Assembly: GCA_963825585.1 (NCBI GenBank)
Contig: CAWGTX010000008.1
Span: forward strand, 62,001 to 126,000
From: JAOUGY01 sp963825585
GTDB lineage: Bacteria > Actinomycetota > Acidimicrobiia > Spongiisociales > ZC4RG35
Length of the DNA: 64,000 nt
Direction: 5' to 3'
The stretch's first letter is position 1, and each line of letters begins with the position of its first letter. Positions 50,920 to 60,199 of the stretch are shown here, in pieces. Position numbers and translations under genes: made by a program. Below the pieces are notes generated by a model. That model was not told where the DNA came from. It made no database searches and worked only from the letters and a program-made list of their open reading frames with translations.

Positions 50920-52629
50920 ATGGAGACGATCCCACCTGCCGCTGCCGAGATCTCTCGATACGAGGTGCTCGACCTCGACGATGTGAGATGTCTCGACCCT
51001 GGAGTGGGTGGGGCCAAGGCAGCGTGGTTGGCGAGGGGAAAGCAGGCTGGGCTGGCGGTTCTTCCGGGGGTGGTGGTGCCGGCTCCGGCCTCGAAGAAGC
51101 CGATGGCGCATGGCGTCGAGGTGATGGGAATGCGGGGGTCGGGTGGCGCAAGGCTCGCCATGAGTCAGGAGCCGCTCGCCATCGGGTTGTCGGAGGCGAT
51201 TCTCGCCGCCACCGCCGACATGCCGGAGCCGATGGTGGTGCGCTCGTCGAGCATTCTCGAGGGCACGGGTGAATGGTCGGGTGCGTTCACGTCGTATCTG
51301 GAGATCTTCCACGGAGAAGTCGAGACGGCGGTCCGGGGATGCTGGGCGTCGGCGTTCACCGTGCACACGTTGGAACGGTACGAGGCGGCCCGGCTGGAGC
51401 CGGGGTCGGCGCCGATGGCGGTGCTCATCCAACCTGCGCTGGTTCCCGATTTCGGGGGTACGGGGCGTCTGAGCGGTGATGACGTGATCGTGGTTGGTGT
51501 GGCCGGTTCGCCTGCGCCGCTCGTGCAGGGTTGGGAGCCGGGGGTCCATGCCCGTGTGGCCGTTTCGGGCGCCGTGTCGGGTGAGCCGGCGGTGGATCTG
51601 ATGGGGGCGGCTCTGCTCGCCGATGTGGCCGCTCTGATGCGGCGTGCACACGAACTGGTGGGTGCCAACACGATGGAGTGGGCCGTGGTGGGCGACGACC
51701 TGTGGGTGCTGCAGCTGATGCGTGCTGCCGAGAGTGCCGACGACGCCATCGACATGCCGGCCGAACTGGCGAGTCCAACTGCCGCTCGTCTCGCCCGGGC
51801 GGTGCGCCGGGCGCCCGGGCCGTTGGGTGAGGCGTTGGTGCTTCCGTGGGCGATCGCCGATCCGGAGCGTTTCCTCGAGCCCGTCGAGCCGATCGACATC
51901 GACCCGGTCGAGGCCCTTCGTGAGGCGCTCGAACATTCGAGGGCGCTGACGGCCGAAGTGTGGGGGGTGGCCAAGCCGATCGCCGTCTCACGGGCGAGCG
52001 ACACCCTGCGTGGTCTGCGCAGCAGTGAGCCCGGCGAGGCCCTCGCCGCCGTCGAAGCGTTGCGTCCCCCTGACCCGGAGCGTGCCCTTCTCGTGTTGGG
52101 GATGTTGGCACAGGTTCGGCGTACGCTCGTGGCCGCCGGGGCGGTGAGCCGCCCCGAACTGGCCTGGCACGTGGAACTGAACGACATCGGTCGGATCCTC
52201 GCCGCCGGCAGGGCCGACAAGCTGCGTGACCGAATCGGGTTCGATCGATGGGAGCCTTTCGATGTCGCCGTGGTGATGAGCCACGGGTCGTTCAGCGAGG
52301 GTTTGGGCGCAGCCCCGGGCCTGGCGGTTGGTCGTCTCTGTTTCGTGTCGGACCCCTACGACGTCCCGCACTTCCGCCCGCGTGACGTGGTCGTGGGGAC
52401 CCACCCGCTGCCGAACCTGGCCGCGCTGTTGTGGGACGCTTCGGCACTCATCACCACCGGTGGAGGCCCCGGCGCCCACCTGTTCGAGTCGGCCAGGGCG
52501 TTGGGGATTCCCGCGGTGTGTGCCGTCCATCTCGACGAGGCGCTCGGCTCGGATCTGGGAGTTGCGAACGAGAGATTCTCGGTCGCCGTCGACGGCACCA
52601 CCGGGCGGGTCGCAGTCACCCGCTGGTGA
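50920..52629 (+). CDS. PEP-synthase / pyruvate-phosphate-dikinase-like protein
   Basis: 569 residues. The N-terminal ATP-grasp-like part has GVGGAKAAWLARG, VVRSSSILEGTGEWSGAFTS (the substrate-binding arginine-serine signature) and a MQPALVPDF-like strand, here LIQPALVPDFGG. The C-terminal swivelling domain has the phosphohistidine region ITTGGGPGAHLFESARALGI. A PEP/pyruvate barrel is absent, so it resembles the two-domain PEP-utilising proteins (as in rifampin phosphotransferase or phosphoenolpyruvate synthase fragments) rather than a full PpsA. A phosphotransfer role is inferred. It is a single gene with its own promoter. Confidence 0.7.
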   Translation: METIPPAAAEISRYEVLDLDDVRCLDPGVGGAKAAWLARGKQAGLAVLPGVVVPAPASKKPMAHGVEVMGMRGSGGARLAMSQEPLAIGLSEAILAATADMPEPMVVRSSSILEGTGEWSGAFTSYLEIFHGEVETAVRGCWASAFTVHTLERYEAARLEPGSAPMAVLIQPALVPDFGGTGRLSGDDVIVVGVAGSPAPLVQGWEPGVHARVAVSGAVSGEPAVDLMGAALLADVAALMRRAHELVGANTMEWAVVGDDLWVLQLMRAAESADDAIDMPAELASPTAARLARAVRRAPGPLGEALVLPWAIADPERFLEPVEPIDIDPVEALREALEHSRALTAEVWGVAKPIAVSRASDTLRGLRSSEPGEALAAVEALRPPDPERALLVLGMLAQVRRTLVAAGAVSRPELAWHVELNDIGRILAAGRADKLRDRIGFDRWEPFDVAVVMSHGSFSEGLGAAPGLAVGRLCFVSDPYDVPHFRPRDVVVGTHPLPNLAALLWDASALITTGGGPGAHLFESARALGIPAVCAVHLDEALGSDLGVANERFSVAVDGTTGRVAVTRW

Positions 52630-52638
52630 CCCCACAGC

Positions 52639-52753
52639 GAGGGGTTGGGAGCGAGGGGCGAGGGGAAGACCGGCACGCTCTTTGCAGCACGTCAACGTGG
52701 CCGGGGCGCCGGCAGCCTTCCGCCTCTTCGCTCTCAGCTCCCAGCCCCTCGCC
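52639..52753 (+). repeat. heptamer microsatellite with inverted partner
   Basis: Left arm GCGAGGG-GTTGGGA-GCGAGGG-GCGAGGG and right arm GCTCTCA-GCTCCCA-GCCCCTC-GCCGTCG keep a 7-bp period. GCGAGGGGTTGGGAGC is the reverse complement of the right-arm GCTCCCAGCCCCTCGC except for one base. About 80 nt lie between. It separates the PEP-synthase-like and F420 genes. Confidence 0.6.
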
Positions 52754-52764
52754 GTCGCCGGCGG

Positions 52765-53748
52765 TCAGCTGTCGAGCTTGCGCAGCTCGGGCAGGACTTC
52801 GGTCTTCATGATGTCGAGTACACGGTCGGGGTTGGTCGAGGCGACCTGGATCGACACGTAGTCGGCGCCCACATCGGTCACCAGTTCGGCGTAGGCGTCG
52901 ATGAGACCGCCGACGTCATGGACGATGGTGTACTTGTCGAGGATCTCGTCACGGTCCATTGCGTCGGCCCGTTCACGCAGCACCATCGGGTCGACCGCCT
53001 CCAGCCTGCCCTCGGCACGCAGGCCACGCATGGTCCCCAGCGCCTCCCACGCCTCGTTCCGGTCCTCGGCGAACACGGTCCAGCGGGTAGCCAGCACCGT
53101 CCCGGCGTTGCCATGCTCTGCCGATGAAGCCTTGAACGGGTCGATGACCTTCTCGATGGTCTCGGCCGGGTTCTTCACCGAGGTGATCAGACCGTCGGCC
53201 CGCCGTCCCGCGAAGGTGGCCGACTGTGGCCCACCGGCTGCCATCAGGATGGGCAGCTTGCCCAGCGGCGGCGAGTAGAGCTTGGCCTTGTCGGTGGTGT
53301 ACCAGTCGCCCTGGAAGTCGAGCTTCTCGCCGGCGAAGAGGCGGTGCATGATCTCGAGCGCCTCCCGCATCCGGTTGATGCGCTCTTTGTAATCGCCGAA
53401 CTCGTATCCGAGCGGGCCTTCGTTGATGTTCTCGCCGGTGCCGACACCGAGCAGGAACTTGCCACCCGAAAGCCGGTCCACGGTGGCGGCCGCCTGGGCG
53501 ATCAGGCCCGGGTGGTAGTGGTACAGCGGGCAGGTGACAGAGGTGGCCATCTCCAGATCGGTCCGGGCGGCGACGGTGCCGAGCCAGGTCCACACGAACC
53601 CGGCGGCGGACTGGTCGTCGACCCAGGGGTGGAAGTGGTCCGACGCCAGGACCATGTCGAAGCCGGCCTCCTCGGCGCGGACCGCCTGGTCGACCAGCAC
53701 TTCGGGCTGATACGACTCGTGGCTGCACAGCCAACCGAACTTCACCAT
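52765..53748 (-). CDS. F420-dependent LLM-class oxidoreductase
   Basis: 327 residues of the luciferase-like barrel. Features of the F420-dependent glucose-6-phosphate dehydrogenase type are present: VLASDHFHPWVD, CPLYHYHPGLIAQAAATVD, FLLGVGTGENINEG and LPILMAAGGPQSATFAGR. Cofactor F420 is thus likely. The substrate could be a sugar phosphate or another hydride donor; the active-site residues specific to the glucose-6-phosphate enzyme cannot be confirmed by eye. It is a single gene, downstream of the microsatellite at 52639. Confidence 0.8.
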   Translation of the reverse strand: MVKFGWLCSHESYQPEVLVDQAVRAEEAGFDMVLASDHFHPWVDDQSAAGFVWTWLGTVAARTDLEMATSVTCPLYHYHPGLIAQAAATVDRLSGGKFLLGVGTGENINEGPLGYEFGDYKERINRMREALEIMHRLFAGEKLDFQGDWYTTDKAKLYSPPLGKLPILMAAGGPQSATFAGRRADGLITSVKNPAETIEKVIDPFKASSAEHGNAGTVLATRWTVFAEDRNEAWEALGTMRGLRAEGRLEAVDPMVLRERADAMDRDEILDKYTIVHDVGGLIDAYAELVTDVGADYVSIQVASTNPDRVLDIMKTEVLPELRKLDS

Positions 53749-53828
53749 CAGGGCCTCCTTGGACGTTGACGAACGAGCCTATCGGCGGATCGTTTCCTGG
53801 AAACAATCCGAAACGGCGAGGGGTATGG

Positions 53829-54083
53829 TCACTCGCCCCCGACCAGCTCCCGGTACTTCTCGAGTGCCTTGCGGTGGCTCTTCGCCCCCGACCCCAGCAT
53901 TCCGCCGCTGCGAACCTCCTTGGCGACGTCCTCGAGATGCTCCAGCATCTCGTAGACATCATCCATCGGCCCCGCGGTGCTCACCCGTTGCACCGCCTCG
54001 AGCACCCGCCCGTACTGCTCACGGAAATTCTCGTACTCCTGCTCCACGTTCCGGCGGGCATCTTCGATCGCTGGATTCGACAT
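53829..54083 (-). CDS. small coiled-coil hypothetical protein
   Basis: 84 residues from ATG 54083, acidic and helical throughout: ARRNVEQEYENFREQYGRVLEAV then DDVYEMLEHLEDVAKEVRSG and KALEKYRELVGG. Heptad spacing suggests one or two amphipathic helices. No family recognised. A hairpin (GGGCGAGC/GCTCGCCC, 54101-54122) lies just upstream of its start. Confidence 0.5.
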   Translation of the reverse strand: MSNPAIEDARRNVEQEYENFREQYGRVLEAVQRVSTAGPMDDVYEMLEHLEDVAKEVRSGGMLGSGAKSHRKALEKYRELVGGE

Positions 54084-54100
54084 ACGCGAACCATACCGCC

Positions 54101-54290
54101 GGGCGAGCCTGGCGGCTCGCCCACGCGTGGAGTTACGTGGGGCCTCGCACACGTCTGATGGCGTGCGGTGGCCCGTACAGGAAGCGAGCCCCTGGGCGAG
54201 CGACCGAATACAGCTCGGCGAGTGCAACGAGCCGGCGAATACAGCGAGCCCCTCTGGGGCGAGCGAATACGGCGAGCCCGCCAGGGCGAG
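54101..54290 (+). repeat. GCGAGC-rich imperfect repeats
   Basis: The hairpin GGGCGAGC/GCTCGCCC at 54101-54122 is followed from about 54180 by several blocks with CGAGCCC, GCGAGCG and GAATAC, including GCCCC-TCT-GGGGC. They look like decayed copies of a 28-bp unit. No gene is supported between 54084 and 54290. Confidence 0.45.
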
Positions 54291-54977
54291 CTACGCGACG
54301 ATGGCTACCGCCCGCGTGGGGCCGCCGTGGGCGCCGATGACTTTGAGGGGGAATCCGGCGAAGGTGAAGCGGGTGCCGACGACTTCGGTGAGGATCAGGT
54401 TCTCGTAGTGGGTGATGTGTTCGCGGCGGCACATCATGTGGACGGGGTAGCTGTTGGAGGTGGGGTTGTCGGGGGTGGGGGAGTCGACCCCGAACGTCTT
54501 GATTCCCTTGGCGACGATCCATTCGGCAGCTTCGGCGCCGAGTCCGGCGAAATTGGAGAGGTACTCCTTCTTGCCGGCGTACTTGTCGTAGGTGCCGGTG
54601 TAGAAGAAGCACATGTCGCCGGGTTGCACTTCGAGTCCCGCTTTGGCGAGCCCGGCCTCGATGTCGGCGACGGTGATGTCGGTCTCCTCTGCAACGCCGG
54701 AGACGTCGATGCAGAGGGCGGGACCGTAGAACAGGTCGAGGGCCATCTGGTCGATGGTGGGAGCGGAAGGGTCGGGGTCGAGGTGGCTGAACGAGTCGAC
54801 GTGGGTCGGCCCGTTGTCGTTGAGCATGAAACCGAGCGTCTGGAAGCTGAACCCGCCCACAAACCGGGGTGCCGTCTCCTCATGGGTTGCGTGCTGGAAG
54901 GTGACGGTCTTCAGATGCCCCGGGTACACCTTCATCTCTTCGTAGATCGGCTGCGATAGATCGATCAGTCTGCTCAT
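54291..54977 (-). CDS. cyclase family / kynurenine formamidase-like hydrolase
   Basis: 228 residues. It has LIDLSQPIYEEMKVYPGH at the start, the metal motif NGPTHVDSFSHLDP (the family HxxTHxDxPxH pattern with one residue changed) and FGVDSPTPDNPT, PVHMMCRREHI near the end. Members hydrolyse formylkynurenine, isatin or cyclic amides using a metal centre. The substrate is not evident. It follows the SDR and HisD-like genes on the same strand, though 96 bp of repeats separate it from the SDR. Confidence 0.8.
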   Translation of the reverse strand: MSRLIDLSQPIYEEMKVYPGHLKTVTFQHATHEETAPRFVGGFSFQTLGFMLNDNGPTHVDSFSHLDPDPSAPTIDQMALDLFYGPALCIDVSGVAEETDITVADIEAGLAKAGLEVQPGDMCFFYTGTYDKYAGKKEYLSNFAGLGAEAAEWIVAKGIKTFGVDSPTPDNPTSNSYPVHMMCRREHITHYENLILTEVVGTRFTFAGFPLKVIGAHGGPTRAVAIVA

Positions 54978-55002
54978 TGCGTTCTCCTTGCCTTGTGTCT
55001 TC

Positions 55003-55068
55003 CTGCCAGCTGCCAGCTGTTAGCTGCCAGCCAGACTCGAACTCGCTCCTCGCCAGTAGCCAGTAGCT
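55003..55068 (+). repeat. heptamer microsatellites
   Basis: AGCTGCC-AGCTGTT-AGCTGCC and then GCCAGTA-GCCAGTA have a 7-bp period. They fill most of the 96 bp between the cyclase and SDR genes. The ends are near 55006 and 55066. Confidence 0.6.
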
Positions 55069-55073
55069 GCTCT

Positions 55074-55847
55074 CTAGTACATCACCGCTCCGGCGTTCAC
55101 GTTCAGGTCGATGCCGGTGATGCCGCTCGCTTCCCGTGAGGTGAGATAGACCGAGGCGTTGGCCACGTCGACCGGTGACGTGAGCCTGCCCAACGGTGAG
55201 TGGGCTTCGAACTCGGCGCGGACCGCCTCCTCGGTGATGCCCCGGGCCTTGGCCTGGGCACCGATGACCCAGTCGATCCGGGGGCCTTCCACGAACCCGG
55301 GTGAGATGAGGTTCACCCGGATGTCGTGGGCGCCGGCTTCGAGGGCCAGGGTTCGGGTGAGTCCCACCAGTGCCAGTTTGGTGGAGGTGTAGGGGCTGCG
55401 GCCGTAGAGGGGGCGTTTGCCCGAGATGGACCCGATCACCACGATCGAGCCTCCACCGCGCTGGATGAGCGGCGGCACGATGGCGCGGGCGCAGTGGAAG
55501 ACACCTTTGACGTTGACGTCGAAGGTCTCGTCCCATGCGGCCGGGTCCACCTCCCACAGCACGCCGCTGGGCCCGCCGATCCCGCTGTTGGCGATGAGAT
55601 GATCGACCCCACCGAAGCGCTCGACCGTGGCGGACACCATCGCCTCCACACTGGCGAGCGACGTCACATCGGTTTCGACCACCAGTGGCTCCCCGCCCGC
55701 TTCCGTGACCGCTTCGGCCGTCTCCTCCAGATTGGCGGCGTTGCGCGCCGCCAGCACGACTGCGTCTCCCCGCCTACCGAACACCCGAGCGATCTCCCTC
55801 CCGATCCCCTGACTGGCGCCGGTGACGATCGTGACCTGCCGGGTCAC
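55074..55847 (-). CDS. SDR family oxidoreductase
   Basis: 257 residues from GTG 55847; a longer frame to 55931 would run through the heptamer repeat and is rejected. Motifs: VTGASQGIGREIARVF, ANSGIGG, SIVVIGSISGKR and SPYTSTKLALVGL (Tyr-x3-Lys), with the end NVNAGAVMY. The LAARN at the second strand favours NADP. It probably acts with the HisD-like dehydrogenase upstream. Substrate unknown. Confidence 0.85.
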   Translation of the reverse strand: MTRQVTIVTGASQGIGREIARVFGRRGDAVVLAARNAANLEETAEAVTEAGGEPLVVETDVTSLASVEAMVSATVERFGGVDHLIANSGIGGPSGVLWEVDPAAWDETFDVNVKGVFHCARAIVPPLIQRGGGSIVVIGSISGKRPLYGRSPYTSTKLALVGLTRTLALEAGAHDIRVNLISPGFVEGPRIDWVIGAQAKARGITEEAVRAEFEAHSPLGRLTSPVDVANASVYLTSREASGITGIDLNVNAGAVMY

Positions 55848-55860
55848 AACCAACCCCGAC

Positions 55861-55888
55861 GGTGAACGGTGAACGGTGAACGGTGAAC
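55861..55888 (+). repeat. four tandem GGTGAAC heptamers
   Basis: GGTGAAC is repeated four times head to tail between the HisD-like stop and the SDR start, followed by a decayed copy (CTGAACAGTGAACC). Confidence 0.75.
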
Positions 55889-55911
55889 GGTCGCGGCTGA
55901 ACAGTGAACCT

Positions 55912-57201
55912 TCATAGAAGCTCCAAGACATCCGGGTAGTACTCGGGATTGAGCCGCAGTCGGCAACTGATGGCGTGTCCTTCCATCAGTTCGGCGTCGG
56001 CGACCACCGCCGAGTGCTCGGCCACCTGCATGGAGCCTTCGGCGGTGCAGCGTTGGGTGGTGACCGTCTTGAGGAACTTCCCGACCCACAGCCCGCCCGT
56101 GTACCGGGCGGCCCGCTTGGTGGGCAGGGTGTGGTTGGTGCCGATCGCCTTGTCGCCATAGGCGACAGTGGCGTGCCGACCGATGAACAGGCCCCCGTAG
56201 TTGGTGCAGCGTTGCACGAACCAGTCGGGATCGGCGGTGTGGACTTCGAGATGCTCCGGGGCGATGTCGTCGGCGACCTTCAAGAGCTCCTCGTCGTCCT
56301 CGACCAGGATGACCGTGCCGAAGTCGCGCCAGGCGGCGCCGGCGATCCGGGCGGTGGGCCAGCTCTCGAGCCAGCGGTCGACTTCGCGGATGGTGGCGAG
56401 ACCGATCTCTTTCGACGACGTCGCCAGGATGGCGGGCGAGGTGGGACCGTGCTCGGCCTGCCCGAGGAGGTCGCAGGCGAGGATCGCCGGGTCGGCCGTT
56501 TCGTCGGCGATGATCATGATCTCGGTGGGTCCGGCGAGCAGGTCGATGCCCACGGTGCCGAACAGCTGCCGTTTCGCCTCGGCGACGTAGGCGTTGCCGG
56601 GGCCGACGATCATGTCGACCGGGTCGGCATCCTCGAGGCCGAACGCCATGCCGGCCAGCGCCTGCACACCGCCGACGCAGAAGATCTCGTCGGCTCCCGA
56701 TTCCACCATGGCCCACAGCTGGGGCCGGTGCATGCCGCGTTCGTCCCGGGGCGGAGCGGCCGCCATCACCCTCGGCACCTCGGCGACCTTGGCGACTGCC
56801 ACGGTCATCACCGCCGAGGCGATGAGTGGATAGGCGCCACCCGGTGAGTAGGCGCCGACCGAACCGACCGGGATCCACTTCTGGCCGAGGATCACGCCGG
56901 GCAGGGTCTCGGTCTCGAAGTCGACGAGGGTCTCGCGCTGGAGACGGGCGAAGTTGGTGACCTGGTCGATGAGGAACCGGGAGCTGACGGCCACCGACTC
57001 CTCCATCTCGGCGTAGGCGGTGTCGATGGTCTGCTGTGACACCCGAAACGACTCGGGTGCCCACTTGTCGAACTGCTCGGAGTAGCGACGAACGGCGGAG
57101 GTGCCCTCACGGGACACGTCGGAGATGATTCGGCTAACCGTGTCGCGGATCTCCTGGGTCACCTCCTCGGGCGTCGGGTTCGGCTGCTTGAGGTATTCCA
57201 T
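55912..57201 (-). CDS. histidinol-dehydrogenase-family enzyme (HisD/HpsN-like)
   Basis: 429 residues. HisD signatures are present: AYSPGGAYPLIASAVM, VGPGNAYVAEAKRQLFG, DLLAGPTEIMIIAD with the zinc-site region, EHLEVHTADP and GTNHTLPTKRAARYTGG. NAD-dependent two-step alcohol-to-acid oxidation is expected. No other his gene is near; the companions are an SDR, a cyclase and a molybdenum hydroxylase. It is therefore probably a catabolic paralogue such as sulfopropanediol dehydrogenase (HpsN), which belongs to this family. True histidine biosynthesis is less likely but not excluded. Confidence 0.8.
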   Translation of the reverse strand: MEYLKQPNPTPEEVTQEIRDTVSRIISDVSREGTSAVRRYSEQFDKWAPESFRVSQQTIDTAYAEMEESVAVSSRFLIDQVTNFARLQRETLVDFETETLPGVILGQKWIPVGSVGAYSPGGAYPLIASAVMTVAVAKVAEVPRVMAAAPPRDERGMHRPQLWAMVESGADEIFCVGGVQALAGMAFGLEDADPVDMIVGPGNAYVAEAKRQLFGTVGIDLLAGPTEIMIIADETADPAILACDLLGQAEHGPTSPAILATSSKEIGLATIREVDRWLESWPTARIAGAAWRDFGTVILVEDDEELLKVADDIAPEHLEVHTADPDWFVQRCTNYGGLFIGRHATVAYGDKAIGTNHTLPTKRAARYTGGLWVGKFLKTVTTQRCTAEGSMQVAEHSAVVADAELMEGHAISCRLRLNPEYYPDVLELL

Positions 57202-57289
57202 TGTTCTCCCGGGGTATGACCAGGACGATCATATATCCTGCAATGTGCCGCGGCCGGCCGAACGGGCATGTCGAAGCCACAACTGCGAG

Positions 57290-59716
57290 TCACGCCCCAG
57301 CTTGCTCGAGTGCCTCCACGATCCGCTCGGGGGTGGCCGGAAGGTGGCGCATGCGAACACCGAACGGCTCCAATGCGTCGTCGATGGCTGAGAAGATGGC
57401 TCCCGGCGCCATCATGCGACCTCCCTCGCCGCCCCCTTTGATCCCGTATGGCGTGTACGGAGATGGTGTCTCGTGATGCCCGCACTTGACGTGAGGGACG
57501 TCCATCGAGGTGGGGATGAGATAGTTGAGGAGCGTGCCCGATTGGAACGTCCCCTGGTCGTCGTAGACGAATTCCTCCAAGAGGGTCGATCCGATCCCTT
57601 GGGCGGTGCCACCGATCATGTGTCCCTCCAACGACCGTGGGTTCACCATGGTGCCGCAGTCGTGGACCGCCACGTAGTCGAGGAAGTCGACCTTGCCGGT
57701 GTCGATGTCGACCTCGATCACGCAGACGTGACACGCGTGGCCCATGAACGGGTAGAACACTCCGAGGTCGGTGCGATCGGGAGACGGCATGGTCGTATAG
57801 GGGTGGTCGTGGACCTGACTCGCCTCGAGTCCGGATTCGATGTCGTCTGGCAGGGAGTGTTTGAAGAGGTGCGCCATGATGGCGACCTCACCGAGCGTCT
57901 TGCGTGCGTTCGGGCTGCCCTTGACCTGGATGCCGCCGTCGACCCATTCCAGATCCTCCACCGAGACCTCGAGGAGATGGGAGGCGATCCGGAATGCCTT
58001 GTGCTTGATCTTGGCGGCGGCGCCTTCGACGGCTCCGGCGATCATCACTGTGAACCGACTACCGCCGGGCCCCGTGGCCGGTAGACCCTGTCCGGTTCCG
58101 GCGTAGACCACACTCACCGACGACGGATCGACGTCGAACTCCTCAGCCACCAACTGGGCGGTCATCGTCTCCGGTGAGTTCCCCCAGAAGGCACAGGAGT
58201 ACAGGGTGGCCGTGATGTTGCCGAGCGCGTCGACGTCGAGTGTCACGCTCTCGGGCATCGACGTGACCGGTGCCCCCGGCTCGTCGAACCAGAACCAGAA
58301 CTCGGTGGCGCTGAAGACGCTCCGCTCCTGGCAGGACACCAACCCGAGTCCGATGTATCGACCCTCTGGACGCAACCGCTCCTTCTCGGCCTGCCAATGG
58401 TCCCAGTCGGCCATCTCCAACGCCGTGTCCAGTACCGGCTCGTAGTCCCCTGAGTCGTACACGTTGCCTGTCGGGATGAAGTACGGGAACTGCTCGGGCT
58501 GGATGAAGTTCTTGCGTCGGATCTCACGGCGGTCCATGCCCAGCTGTTTTGCAGCGAGGTCGACCATCCGTTCCAGCATCCAATTGTTGACCTCGGATCC
58601 GAACCCGCGGTAGGCGCCTTGTTGATTCTTGTTGGTGAGCACCGCCTGCAACCCGTACTCGACGGCGCCGATCCGGTAGGGACCGGTGACCTGAGCAAGG
58701 GCGTTTCCGTGGTGGCCGACGCCGAACTGGATATAGGCGCCGTAGTCCTCGATCGTTCTCAGCGAGAGCCCGGTCAGAATTCCGTCGTTGGTGACGCCCA
58801 ACTTCACGTAGTAGATCCGGTCCGACCCCGAGTGGTCGTTGTTGGCGAGCGCATCGTGGCGGTCTTCCATGTACATGGCAGGCCGCCCGGTGAGCTTGGA
58901 CATCATTCCAGCGATCGCAGCCGGCTTGACCGCCCACAGCTTGGAGCCGAAGCTCCCGCCGGCCGGGACAGGGTGGACGTCAAGCCGGTTCGAGGGGATC
59001 TTGAGCGTCCCGGCCAGCATGAAGAGGTAGCTGGTGAAACTCAGCGAGTTCTCCCAGATCGTCATCTGACCGGTGCCGGTGTCGAACGAAGCGATGGCGC
59101 CCACCGGCTCGATCGGCTGGGAGCCTGATCGGCCCCAATGCAACCGGTCCTCCACGACGAGGTCGGCCTGGGCGAATGCCGCTTCCACGTCACCGAACTG
59201 GAAGGTGCGCTCGTAGGCGACATTGGTGCCCAATGGATCGTGAACGAGGGGAGAGCCCGGCTTCAGCGCCGCTTCCGGGTCGACGATCGGGGGAAGCTCG
59301 TCGTAGTCGACCCACACCAGCGAGGCGGCGTCTTCAGCGATGTAGCGGGACTCGGCGACCACCGCCGCCACACCTTCACCGACATACCGGACCTTTTCGT
59401 GGGCCAGTACTCGCCAGGTGTGCTTGGACGGATCCGGTCCGAAGTCGGGCAATGGGTCACACAGTTCGGCCGCTTCGGCACCGGTGACGATCGCCACCAC
59501 CCCGGGGAGAGCACGGGCTTCTCGAGTGTCTATCGACTTGATGACTGCGTGTGCGTATGGCGACTTCACCAGGGCGATGTGCATCATGCCCGGGAGGGCC
59601 CGGTCGGCGATGTAGCCACCCTTGCCCCTGAGGAACTTGGGGTCTTCGATCCTGCGGATGGACTTGCCGACCCAATTGGTTTCCTTGGTGTGCTCTCTGA
59701 CGTCCGGAATGCTCAC
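57290..59716 (-). CDS. xanthine-dehydrogenase-family molybdopterin-binding subunit (CoxL-like)
   Basis: 808 residues, the usual length for these large subunits. Motifs: IRRIEDPKFLRGKGGYIAD, VRYVGEGVAAVVAES (FAD/Mo contact), GGSFGSKLWA, the active-site loop QGAYRGFGSE and, near the end, YGIKGGGEGGRMMAPG with the catalytic Glu. The loop lacks the Cys of true form I CO dehydrogenase (AYRCSFR), so CO oxidation is unlikely; oxidation of an aldehyde or heterocycle is expected. Order CoxM-CoxS-CoxL and close spacing show an operon. Confidence 0.85.
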   Translation of the reverse strand: MSIPDVREHTKETNWVGKSIRRIEDPKFLRGKGGYIADRALPGMMHIALVKSPYAHAVIKSIDTREARALPGVVAIVTGAEAAELCDPLPDFGPDPSKHTWRVLAHEKVRYVGEGVAAVVAESRYIAEDAASLVWVDYDELPPIVDPEAALKPGSPLVHDPLGTNVAYERTFQFGDVEAAFAQADLVVEDRLHWGRSGSQPIEPVGAIASFDTGTGQMTIWENSLSFTSYLFMLAGTLKIPSNRLDVHPVPAGGSFGSKLWAVKPAAIAGMMSKLTGRPAMYMEDRHDALANNDHSGSDRIYYVKLGVTNDGILTGLSLRTIEDYGAYIQFGVGHHGNALAQVTGPYRIGAVEYGLQAVLTNKNQQGAYRGFGSEVNNWMLERMVDLAAKQLGMDRREIRRKNFIQPEQFPYFIPTGNVYDSGDYEPVLDTALEMADWDHWQAEKERLRPEGRYIGLGLVSCQERSVFSATEFWFWFDEPGAPVTSMPESVTLDVDALGNITATLYSCAFWGNSPETMTAQLVAEEFDVDPSSVSVVYAGTGQGLPATGPGGSRFTVMIAGAVEGAAAKIKHKAFRIASHLLEVSVEDLEWVDGGIQVKGSPNARKTLGEVAIMAHLFKHSLPDDIESGLEASQVHDHPYTTMPSPDRTDLGVFYPFMGHACHVCVIEVDIDTGKVDFLDYVAVHDCGTMVNPRSLEGHMIGGTAQGIGSTLLEEFVYDDQGTFQSGTLLNYLIPTSMDVPHVKCGHHETPSPYTPYGIKGGGEGGRMMAPGAIFSAIDDALEPFGVRMRHLPATPERIVEALEQAGA

Positions 59717-59728
59717 TTCTGGCCCCTT

Positions 59729-60199
59729 TCAGGTCTCGACCGAGAGGCGGTCGGCGGCATCGAGAATCGACTCGACGATGAATTGGTACCCGGTACACCG
59801 GCACAGATTCCCGGCGATGGCCTCTCGGACGCTCTCGGCGCTGGGATGGGGGTCGGTATCCAGGATCTCCTTGGCCCGCATCAGCATCCCCGGGGTACAA
59901 AAGCCGCATTGGAGACCCTGCTGGGCCCAGAAGGCCTCCTGGAGGGGATGCAGATCCGGTCCAGACGCCAGACCCTCGACCGTGGCCACCTCACAGCCAT
60001 CGGCCTGAACAGCCAGCATGAGACACGACAGCACCGACCTGCCATCGACGAGAACGGTGCAGGCTCCACAGACGCCCTGCTCGCACCCGGTGTGGGTACC
60101 GGTGAGCCCGAGACCGTCACGTAGGTGATCGACCAACGCCACTCTCGGGTCGACGTCCCGATCCCACGCCACCCCGTTCACCGTGATCGTCGTTCTCAT
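59729..60199 (-). CDS. 2Fe-2S subunit of molybdenum hydroxylase (CoxS-like)
   Basis: 156 residues. The plant-type ferredoxin cluster is CEQGVCGACTVLVDG with a further Cys (SCLMLA), and the second cluster is CGFCTPGML and CRCTGYQ. These two [2Fe-2S] centres pass electrons from the molybdenum site to FAD. ATG 60199 overlaps the stop of the FAD subunit (ATGA), and the large subunit follows after 12 bp. Confidence 0.9.
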   Translation of the reverse strand: MRTTITVNGVAWDRDVDPRVALVDHLRDGLGLTGTHTGCEQGVCGACTVLVDGRSVLSCLMLAVQADGCEVATVEGLASGPDLHPLQEAFWAQQGLQCGFCTPGMLMRAKEILDTDPHPSAESVREAIAGNLCRCTGYQFIVESILDAADRLSVET

